Positions 42,796-50,012 of a stretch of 64,000 bases of DNA are shown here, piece after piece. How positions within the stretch are numbered: position 1 is the first letter of the stretch; each line of letters opens with the position of its first letter. Under the pieces are notes generated by a model. The model was not told where the DNA came from. It did not search any database and was given only the letters and a program-made list of their open reading frames with translations. Made by a program: the position numbers and the translations under genes. The stretch comes from Virgisporangium aliadipatigenens (GTDB taxonomy: Bacteria; Actinomycetota; Actinomycetes; Mycobacteriales; Micromonosporaceae). Location: contig NZ_BOPF01000030.1 in the NCBI RefSeq assembly GCF_016863615.1, forward strand, positions 62,001 through 126,000. Direction: 5' to 3'.

Positions 42796-42967
42796 TCGCT
42801 CCGCTTTCGGCAATCGGCAGGTCCGTAACAATCTGCGTCTCCCGTCGGCGGAGCGTGCGCCGATCGTACGGCGGCCCGCCGCCGAGACTCCATCACGCAG
42901 CACGAGTCCGGCCACCGATGCGGCAGGCTCGATGCCGAGGCGGCAGCAGCTCAGGGAGGATGGGGTC

Positions 42968-43606
42968 GTGGCGACCCGCACGATCAACGGGCGTCGCGCT
43001 GTGGACCGGCGCGGCGTCGCCGCGCGCCTGCGAGTGGCGTACTCCACGGTCAACCACTGGCACCGCCAGCGCGCCCGTTTCAATTTTCCCGAGGGCGTCT
43101 CCTGCGATGGCCGAGACTGGTTCTGGGTGGAGGAGATCGACACGTTCCACACCACCCACCTCGCGGCCAAACGCGCCCAGCTGACCACGATCGACCGCAG
43201 CGGAGACCCCGACGAACTCGTCGGCTCCGGAACCGCGGCGAAGATCCTTCGCTACGGCTCATACCGCAACCTGCCCGACACCCTCCTCGACCAGGCAGAC
43301 CGCACCGAGAAGCTGCCGGACGGGCGGATCCGCCGACGATGGTTCCGCCGCACCGTATGGGCCGTCGCCGACGCCCGCACCGGACGGCAATCCACCGGCC
43401 GCACCCTGGGCATCACCGGCCCACGCAAGCCGCACCCCTACGCCGACGACCCTCGACTAGCGGCGGCCGCCGCACTGCTGGCCGAGGCGACAAACACCGG
43501 CCAAGAGGCGCGTGGCCTCGGCGTGGAACTGGCCCGCCGCCTCGGCATCGGCGAGCGCACCGCGCAACGCCTCCTCGCCGCCGCGAACTCCGACCTCGAC
43601 CGGTAA
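42968..43606 (+). CDS. Helix-turn-helix DNA-binding protein
   Basis: 212 residues. An N-terminal helix-turn-helix (AVDRRGVAARLRVAYSTVNH, WHRQRARFNFPEGV), a middle segment with a second one (SGTAAKILRYGSYRNLPDTL), and a C-terminal helical end with RLGIGERTAQRLLAAA. Two or three DNA-binding units make it a likely transcriptional or partition-type regulator of the element. GTG 42968 follows GGGAGG by 8 nt; an earlier ATG at 42932 is less well placed. Convergent with the next gene across a bidirectional terminator. Confidence 0.65.
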   Translation: MATRTINGRRAVDRRGVAARLRVAYSTVNHWHRQRARFNFPEGVSCDGRDWFWVEEIDTFHTTHLAAKRAQLTTIDRSGDPDELVGSGTAAKILRYGSYRNLPDTLLDQADRTEKLPDGRIRRRWFRRTVWAVADARTGRQSTGRTLGITGPRKPHPYADDPRLAAAAALLAEATNTGQEARGLGVELARRLGIGERTAQRLLAAANSDLDR

Positions 43607-43623
43607 CACCACCACGCACAAGG

Positions 43624-43657
43624 GATTGCCGCCGGCCCAGCCGGACCGGCAGCAATC
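43624..43657. terminator. Bidirectional hairpin between convergent genes
   Basis: GATTGC(C)GCCGG / CCGGC(A)GCAATC form a stem with two mismatches, centred between the ends of two convergent genes. Confidence 0.5.
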
Positions 43658-43672
43658 GTCATACGGGCTCGG

Positions 43673-43840
43673 TCAGTCGTCGTCCCTGCCTGCAGGCGCG
43701 GCCGAAACCTGCGGGGCCTCGATCAGGTAACGCAGCACACCGTCGATGTCAGTCTCCCGGCGGGCGGCGGTACGGGCGAGCACGTCGTAGACGTCTTCGC
43801 TGACCTCGACCGTGTGGGTTGTGGGCTTCGGCATGGTCAT
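43673..43840 (-). CDS. Small ribbon-helix-helix-like protein
   Basis: 55 residues: TTHTVEVSEDVYDVLARTAA, then RRETDIDGVLRYLIEAP. A strand followed by two helices is the ribbon-helix-helix (CopG/Arc) plan used by small repressors and antitoxins. ATG 43840 follows GGAGG. No toxin gene is next to it: the neighbour downstream is the helix-turn-helix gene on the other strand. Probably a copy-number or transfer repressor. Confidence 0.6.
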   Translation of the reverse strand: MTMPKPTTHTVEVSEDVYDVLARTAARRETDIDGVLRYLIEAPQVSAAPAGRDDD

Positions 43841-44161
43841 CTCGGTTCCTCCGGTCGGTCGTAAACGGGCTGGGCGTCGGCCCGGTTTCGGGCACCCGCG
43901 CCCATCCATGCCGGCCAGCGTGAAGCGATCAAGCCTGTCCCGGGCACCGGACTGGCACCGGAAGCTGAACTACTGATCTCGCTCAGGAGCGAGAGCCAAG
44001 GTTCGTCATTCGGGAGCCACCTCGCCGACGGCGCCGCATGAATTGTGGTGTTGTCGCAATATTGTCACTGAAGCCCTCCGCTTAGCCCATGCCACCCAAG
44101 CTGACCGGAAGGCCCGGCGGCGAACCCGATCCCGGCTTCGGTTGCCCTAAAAAGGAGTTCA
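43841..44161. other. Divergent intergenic region
   Basis: This 321-nt stretch lies between a leftward small regulator and a rightward membrane protein, with a marked drop in GC toward its right end. It should hold two promoters. I see no gene and no clear hairpin. The ribosome-binding site AAAAAGGAG lies at its right edge. Confidence 0.5.
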
Positions 44162-44977
44162 ATGTCAAGCTCAGATTCGCCTGTACCGACCGCAAGTGAT
44201 CCTCCGAGCATCCTCGGCGCCACGCTCCTTAATGTGCTCGTCGCAGCTGGCGTGTTCAGTATTGTTGGCTACTATCTGTATTGGTGTCAACAATCCGGCT
44301 ATTTCGGAGCCTTTTCTGTCAGCTTGGAACAGGTGGGTGTGAGCGGCAGCGTTCAAATCCAACGAGCAAGCCTTCTAGTAGCAAATTTGCTGTTCGGAAT
44401 TGCTGCGATCGGCATGATCTGGGCTCTTGTGCACTTTTTCAAGCATGGCATTAAGGCGAACTGGGACAAGAAATTTAATTTGGTTGTAGTGTCGGTTCTC
44501 GCACTACTTCACCTTGGCATCATTGCTCAACTAGTCGCTGACCATAACTGGACTCGACACATCTTTTACACCTCCGTTGCACTGGTTGCGGCGTCTGGAG
44601 TTCTAGTTGGTACCCGACGGCTCTGGAAGGAAATCGAGGCTCAGGCCGACGAGAGCGTCAAGCGCAGGTTTCGCGCCTATCTGGTTGCGGCATCGGCGGC
44701 GTCGCTTTTGGGTGTTCTTGGTTTCGCAACGAACGCATGGTTCTACAACGTTGGTACCACAGTTCGGGAGCAGGGCGGGAGCCGATTCGGTTACCTCGTC
44801 GGTATCTCGGCGCCACACGCCGAAGTGGTATGGCGGTCGCCCTCTACGGATCAGTGCACAGAGGGACTCCTTCTCGGCGAAGCGAGTGCGCAGTACGTTG
44901 TGTACTGCCTGTCTGACGGGCGCGTTTACTACATTCCAAGAGTCGACGCACGAGTCATTACCGAGCCAAAGTCTTAA
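44162..44977 (+). CDS. Four-helix membrane protein of unknown function
   Basis: 271 residues, low-GC codon use compared with its neighbours, suggesting separate acquisition. Four hydrophobic helices: about 19-40 (LLNVLVAAGVFSIVGYYLYW), 70-92 (LLFGIAAIGMIWALVHFF), 102-123 (LVVVSVLALLHLGIIAQLV) and 168-190. A pair also lies near 130-150. The C-terminal 80 residues are soluble with two cysteines (DQCTEGLL, YVVYCLSDG). Strong ribosome-binding site. It lies beside the RHIM/phosphorylase module but points the other way, so any link is speculative. Confidence 0.6.
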   Translation: MSSSDSPVPTASDPPSILGATLLNVLVAAGVFSIVGYYLYWCQQSGYFGAFSVSLEQVGVSGSVQIQRASLLVANLLFGIAAIGMIWALVHFFKHGIKANWDKKFNLVVVSVLALLHLGIIAQLVADHNWTRHIFYTSVALVAASGVLVGTRRLWKEIEAQADESVKRRFRAYLVAASAASLLGVLGFATNAWFYNVGTTVREQGGSRFGYLVGISAPHAEVVWRSPSTDQCTEGLLLGEASAQYVVYCLSDGRVYYIPRVDARVITEPKS

Positions 44978-45241
44978 CGCACTTTTGCACGTCAGAATGC
45001 CTACCCATAGTCCGCGGTGGCCGTGACGTTGCGGTAGGCACCATCTCCGGCGAAGTCGTCGAGACGTCCGAAGTCGTCGGGACATCCGGATCTGCCGCTG
45101 TCAGTGCGAACCGGCCGGTCGCTGAACGTGCGAACACCAGACGAGACACAACACACCCGCCCTCAACCCGAGCAGCGGTTATCACCTCATAGCCCCAGCA
45201 AGCAAACCGCACGGACAGTTGCCGCTTTGAGGGACAATGCA

Positions 45242-47569
45242 TTAGAGGGAGTTGGTATGCCAATCTACTTCAGCGACAGCTTGGTGAACTGCGCTCTCGA
45301 TTTCTGTGTGGAAATCGGCAATCGCCTTCTTTACAGCCTTGTCGGGAAGTCCGGCGCTGCTCAATGCCTGTCGTGCGCCGTCGCTGGCCGTTCGCGTCAG
45401 TGGGCCGATCCGTCGACGGCGGATGGCCGTGCGGCTTTCGCGCGCGTCGTCGCCGGCCGCTGGCTGACCATCTGGGCTGACCAAGTCCCGACTCTGTAAA
45501 GTCCGTTTCAGGGCGGCGTCCGCGCCGGCACGGCCAATTACGCGGATGCGGGCGTCAAGAGCCGATCGTTCGGTGCGCCGAAGGTGTGCGCGGGGAGCGG
45601 AGGCTGTGTTGAACCGAGCTACTTCGCTGCGGACGGATACTGAGTTGCCATTGCCGGCAGCGACCAGTCCGCCTCGCACTCGTCCTGCAGCGCCGGACAG
45701 TGCGATGGCCCCCTCAGGGAATGTGGCGCCGAGCCGGGCTGTGCCGTCCAGATCGCCCAGAGTTTTCCGTAGAGAGTTCCCGAGGCTGTCGTCGTTCCTG
45801 CCGGCATGGATCAGTTCGTACAGGGATCTCGCCACGCGGTCGTACCGGATCAGTCTGGCCATCGACATGTCGGCCTTCCGAACCCGTACAACCTGTACGT
45901 CGCGGATGACATTGTATGAGCCGATGGACACCTTATGGCATCTCCTGATGGCGATGCGGTCCACGCATCCCATGGTGCGGGCGACGCTCTGAACTCGAGC
46001 CGGGTCGACAGATCCGGCTACGGGAGTGTGTAGGCCTCGGACGAAGCGTCGATAGTTGTCGAATGTCAGACCGGCGCCGCCCGCACGGAGGCGGTTCTCA
46101 ACCCATCGCGCGCTGGCCCTTATGTACCGGTCGAGGTCGCCCCGTTTGACTCTGGCTTGAGTGATCTCGAACCTGCGGTGGGCATCGATCTGGCCGCCGG
46201 ATCCCACCAGCACACAACGCGAATGCGAGACGTTCAGCTCGCGCGCAGAGCCCCAGCTGCCTCGGCCGACCTTTGCCATCCTCTGGGCCGGGGCAAAGAC
46301 CTCAACCTTGATCGATTTACCTGGGTGGGCGAAGTCATGCTTTTCTGGCTGAGTCGCCGGGCCGCGGTCCCCTAACTCTCTCCAGTTGAGCCGACCTGAG
46401 TATTCCAGGTGTTGCTCGACCTGCAGTACAACGTCATCGAGCGACCGCCACAAGCAAGCTACACCCATTCGCTGCAAGGGATCGTGGTACTGCCCCGCCC
46501 ATTGCAGGCAATCCCGGCCGAGTTTCCGGGTCAGCAAGCGGTGAAGGTCCTGTAGGGCGCTGTACGGATCGAGATCATGGGGTGACTCGAGTCCGTGGAG
46601 AAGCTCATCGTCAAGATCGATTCCTGGTAGACGCATCAACCGTCCCAGGAGAGATCCGACCCGCCGCTGCCAGGTATTCGGTGTGACCGGCCCGATCGGC
46701 CACTCGTCAGGCTGCTCAACAACTACTGGTAGCGGCGCCTCGGCGGCATCGGTGACTTCGCGCGCAGCTACGAACGCGACACGTTTGCCCTCGTTCGCGG
46801 TCGGGGGATCCTCGCCGACCGCATGTCGGACCTCTGCGACCATGTCAGTGCACCGTCCGTCGCACTCGGACGAATCGCGTTCGGACCCGGTCTTACTGGG
46901 TGCGGTGTCTTCCGTCGACGCCGACATGGACGTGGTCAACATCGACACGGTTTCCACGGCTGATGATTCCTGCGGCACCACCTCGTCCGGCTCGACCGTC
47001 CTCGACGCCTCGACGGCTGCGGCGACGCCGGGAACACCGCCTGGAGCGTCGCTGGTGTCAGTGGTCTCGGTGGCGTGGACGTCGGACTCATCCGCGTTGA
47101 CGCCGCCGGGCGTGACGGGCGTGTCTGCAACCGGAAAACTCGGCGGGACCGACGTCGTGTCGGGCACCGCTGCCAGCCCAATCTCGCTTGTATCGACATC
47201 GTCGGACTCCAGCGCAGGCGCCTCAGCGAACACGGTTCCAAACATGCCGTCGTCGATATCATCCGGCTTAAGTCCACCGGCCACGGTTAACGCGGAACCG
47301 ATAACGCTGGTGTCGACCTCGTCCGGCGGATAATCGGCAACCTGGTTGAGTGCAGAACCGATAACGCGTCGGTAAACTTCGGCCCATCCGTACGCGTCAG
47401 CCGGGCCGAAGCCGGAACCGATCAAGTGGCTGTCGTCCTCGTCGGCGTCCGCGGTGATGGCCTCGAACATTTCGTAGTCATCGGGCGTGAAGGCGGCAGG
47501 TGAACCGCTGCTGTACACGCTGTGGATCACCCGAGGGGCCTCATAGCCGCCACCTGATATCTCCAGCAC
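45242..47569 (-). CDS. RHIM-like amyloid-motif signalling protein with N-terminal 20-residue repeats
   Basis: 775 residues, no ATPase or enzyme motif. The N-terminus has five repeats with exactly 20-residue spacing (LIGS at 49, VIGS at 69, VIGS at 89, MFGT at 109, EIGL at 129), then an acidic Ser/Thr/Glu-rich region (150-290). The C-terminal half holds RHIM-like units: CVLVGSGGQIDAH (452-464), KVSIGSYNVI (546-555) and a weaker LVAAGNGNSV (635-644). Each is followed by a short strand-helix segment (FEITQARVKRGDLDRYI; VVRVRKADMSMARLI). The form hxIGxxNxh is the core of RHIM/BASS amyloid signalling motifs. The upstream gene's product ends in the same motif, so I infer a receptor or hub that recruits that enzyme. 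GTG start; exact start uncertain. Confidence 0.6.
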   Translation of the reverse strand: MLEISGGGYEAPRVIHSVYSSGSPAAFTPDDYEMFEAITADADEDDSHLIGSGFGPADAYGWAEVYRRVIGSALNQVADYPPDEVDTSVIGSALTVAGGLKPDDIDDGMFGTVFAEAPALESDDVDTSEIGLAAVPDTTSVPPSFPVADTPVTPGGVNADESDVHATETTDTSDAPGGVPGVAAAVEASRTVEPDEVVPQESSAVETVSMLTTSMSASTEDTAPSKTGSERDSSECDGRCTDMVAEVRHAVGEDPPTANEGKRVAFVAAREVTDAAEAPLPVVVEQPDEWPIGPVTPNTWQRRVGSLLGRLMRLPGIDLDDELLHGLESPHDLDPYSALQDLHRLLTRKLGRDCLQWAGQYHDPLQRMGVACLWRSLDDVVLQVEQHLEYSGRLNWRELGDRGPATQPEKHDFAHPGKSIKVEVFAPAQRMAKVGRGSWGSARELNVSHSRCVLVGSGGQIDAHRRFEITQARVKRGDLDRYIRASARWVENRLRAGGAGLTFDNYRRFVRGLHTPVAGSVDPARVQSVARTMGCVDRIAIRRCHKVSIGSYNVIRDVQVVRVRKADMSMARLIRYDRVARSLYELIHAGRNDDSLGNSLRKTLGDLDGTARLGATFPEGAIALSGAAGRVRGGLVAAGNGNSVSVRSEVARFNTASAPRAHLRRTERSALDARIRVIGRAGADAALKRTLQSRDLVSPDGQPAAGDDARESRTAIRRRRIGPLTRTASDGARQALSSAGLPDKAVKKAIADFHTEIESAVHQAVAEVDWHTNSL

Positions 47570-47611
47570 GCCGCCACCGCCAACCTTTCGCCCGGGCCCG
47601 CCAGGGGCTTG

Positions 47612-48499
47612 TCAATGCATGACGTTGCCATTGCCGATCTGCAACTTCCGATTCCGCTTCAGGTTGAACGTGTTTCGCTGCCAGGACGACATCTGATCCA
47701 TTTGATGCACCTCGCCTTGGGCAACGTGGTGATCATCGGTGCGATCGCCGAACTCGGGCAGGCTCTGGAGGAATGCGAACGCGAACGCGGCGGCATTGCG
47801 AGCCGCCTTCGGTTGCCAGTGCATGTCCGCCTCCGGGTTCTTGCCGACAAGGAGGTCGGAGACTCCCCTGATCGGAAGCGCGTGACACCGATGGTCGCTG
47901 GCGTGCACGCCGTGAAGGAATCCGTAGCTCTCCATGTCGACGGCTACCGCTTCGGAGCAGTACTTTCGCAGTCGCCTGAAACTCGAGGACTGCCGTGAGG
48001 CAAGAACCTTCCCGCCGGACGCGATCTGCGCAACCATCGCGCGCGGTTCGCCGTCCAAGGCGCCCTTGACGAAGACCTGCCAGGCGGCGTTCGCGGCGAC
48101 CGTTCGTGCGTGTCTGATCAATCGCTCGGACGACGAATGCTGCCTGATCCGCGGCCTGAACCCGAACCGGATCTCCTTGCCTCGTTCGTAGTGGACTACC
48201 GACTCCCCGACCACGACATCACCGTGATGCAGGTCGTTCAACCCACCTGCGATGCCGACGAACAGCGCCACTTCGGGTCGGTGTTCGGCGATGATCCGCT
48301 GGCATTCGCCGGCAGCCGCGATATTGCCGACGCCGACCTCCAGCAGGGACACTCGCCAAGTCCCATGATCGCCGGCGAAGGTACCGGTGCGCGCTTGTAC
48401 TCGGGAACGACCAGGCCTCTGGTAATCGAGGTGGTCCAGTACAGCCCTGCTTTCGACCTGCAATGCAGTCATGATCACGGCCGTGCGATGCTGCGGCAT
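47612..48499 (-). CDS. Nucleoside phosphorylase-family effector with C-terminal RHIM-like motif
   Basis: 295 residues. Residues 1-235 form a PNP_UDP_1/MTAN-type fold: AVIMTALQVESRAVLDHL, VALFVGIAGGLNDLHHGDVV, VAVDMESYGFL (the ribose/base-binding segment, usually xMExxA) and PIRGVSDLLVGK. The family cleaves the glycosidic bond of nucleosides. Residues 236-265 are helical (AAAFAFAFLQSLPEF). The extreme C-terminus ends QRNTFNLKRNRKLQIGNGNVMH, where LQIGNGNVM fits the RHIM core [IVL]Q[IV]GxxNx[ML]. In bacterial conflict systems such domains are carried by effectors recruited through amyloid-like motifs. ATG 48499 is the best start. The RHIM-like hub gene begins 42 nt downstream. Confidence 0.7.
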   Translation of the reverse strand: MPQHRTAVIMTALQVESRAVLDHLDYQRPGRSRVQARTGTFAGDHGTWRVSLLEVGVGNIAAAGECQRIIAEHRPEVALFVGIAGGLNDLHHGDVVVGESVVHYERGKEIRFGFRPRIRQHSSSERLIRHARTVAANAAWQVFVKGALDGEPRAMVAQIASGGKVLASRQSSSFRRLRKYCSEAVAVDMESYGFLHGVHASDHRCHALPIRGVSDLLVGKNPEADMHWQPKAARNAAAFAFAFLQSLPEFGDRTDDHHVAQGEVHQMDQMSSWQRNTFNLKRNRKLQIGNGNVMH

Positions 48500-49073
48500 A
48501 CGCTCCACGTTCAAATGATGACAAGATCGACGGTCACAATCCACGATCCGTACTACGACGGACGGTTCCTGGAAGGTCGGACACAGGGCCGGCACCAGTG
48601 GCTCGCTGCCCCGGCACCTGCAACTGTCACGTTCAGGACGCCCGCAGCATCCAGCCACGGATACGGTGCTGTGACTACTGCGATCCGTTGGGAAGTGGGT
48701 CATGAACCCGTTGTCCATCGCCCCGTAGCCCTCCTCGCGCATGGCCGCGTCTTCATGCCGGATCCGCGCCATGAGGTCATCAATTGCGCACCGCTCTCAT
48801 CGCTCACCCGCGATGATGCCGACCTGGCCACCACCGCCAACCGGCTTTGTCGGGGATCCAGGGGCATCCGCCTCTGCCGCAGAGGAAGCGCACCGCATCC
48901 CACTCCCATGACTACGCGTGAGCGAGTACCTCTCGACTAACTGGCGTAGCGCTGCGGTAGACAGGTGGCTTCCAAACTCGCGAACATCGAGGTCGGGTAG
49001 ATCCAGCGGCTCCCGAACTCAGCGACTCCGGCTCTGGAGCTCACCACTGGACGCAGACGACAGAGCTTCGTCT
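48500..49073. other. Intergenic region upstream of the RHIM/phosphorylase module
   Basis: This 574-nt stretch has frames on both strands but none with a ribosome-binding site and protein-like composition; the open minus frame ahead of the phosphorylase start is Arg/Cys-rich and looks non-coding. It must hold the promoter of the leftward two-gene module. I see no operator I can name. Confidence 0.45.
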
Positions 49074-50012
49074 CTACGCTGTGGTTGTGGAGCGGTGTCC
49101 GTTGACGGGTTCCGCGGACTGGTCGCTGTTTGCCGCCGCTGCCTCCTTCCGTAGCAGAGCGAGCAGTTCGGAGGCTCGGTTGTTGCGCACGGCGTGGCCG
49201 TTGCGGCGCATCTCCTTCGCGAGCGCGTCCCGGCTCAGTGGGTGACCTTCGCGGAGGAGTTGATCGCGCGCCGTGCGGGCAGCAGCGAACAGCGAATCGA
49301 GGCCGTCCGCAGGTGCGCTCCCGGCCGGAACGGTGGGCCGGCCGACCTCGCTGCTGCGGTGAGGACCGTTGTGCGTGTCGCTGCGGTGATGGCCGTCCGC
49401 GGGCGGGTGCGCGGAGGCGAGGTGGTCGACCGGACGCTCATCTCGGTTCCTCTGTTCGGCGCGCGGCCGGGCAGCCGTTGCCCCGGTCGCGGCAGCGGGT
49501 TCGGGGCGGCGGTGCCCTCCGTTCCTTGCGTCGTGAGGTGCGGCGGCCGGTTCCGGGACCGTGTGGGGCGGTGGAGCTGGGGCCGTCGGTTCGTTCGTGG
49601 GATGAGCGGTTGGTGTGGTGGTGTCGCGGAGGCGGGCGGCGAGTTCTACCAGGGAGACCGAGGCGACGATGATGAGGCCGTCGGCTGATAGCGGTAGTAG
49701 GTAGGGGACGGTGCCGACTTCGCCGTAGCGGGCGACGACGCCGACCATGTGCCAGTAGGAGACCCACGCGGCGATGCCGGCGATGGCTACGGTTGCGACG
49801 ATCCGGACGACGCCGAGCGCGGGCCGGTATACCGGGATGCGGGTGACGAGTTCGACCGTGATGAGTAGGGCGAGTGGTGGCCACGCGGCGATGGCTTGCG
49901 CGATCGGATGTGGCCGGGCGTGGAGGATGTTCGCGGTGACCGAGGCGGTGACGCCGAGGACGAGGGTGGCGCGCACGGCCCATTGCAGACGCCGGATCTG
50001 GCTTTCTGTCAT
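49074..50012 (-). CDS. DUF2637 membrane protein with DNA-binding-like C-terminus
   Basis: 312 residues. The N-terminal 125 residues carry four transmembrane helices in the DUF2637 pattern (VTASVTANILHARPHPIAQA, ALLITVELVTRIPV, VVRIVATVAIAGIAAWVSYW, DGLIIVASVSLVELA). A long Pro/Ala/His linker and a C-terminal helix-turn-helix-like segment follow (HPLSRDALAKEMRRNGHAVR). DUF2637 proteins are frequent on actinomycete conjugative plasmids and integrated elements and resemble spread (Spd) functions. Start overlaps the stop of the upstream LysM/BTAD gene (ATGA). Confidence 0.8.
   Translation of the reverse strand: MTESQIRRLQWAVRATLVLGVTASVTANILHARPHPIAQAIAAWPPLALLITVELVTRIPVYRPALGVVRIVATVAIAGIAAWVSYWHMVGVVARYGEVGTVPYLLPLSADGLIIVASVSLVELAARLRDTTTPTAHPTNEPTAPAPPPHTVPEPAAAPHDARNGGHRRPEPAAATGATAARPRAEQRNRDERPVDHLASAHPPADGHHRSDTHNGPHRSSEVGRPTVPAGSAPADGLDSLFAAARTARDQLLREGHPLSRDALAKEMRRNGHAVRNNRASELLALLRKEAAAANSDQSAEPVNGHRSTTTA

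Noticed and set aside
48110-48940. Plus-strand frame opposite the phosphorylase start
   Set aside because: It runs antisense to the enzyme domain and ends in Arg-rich sequence; no start signal.
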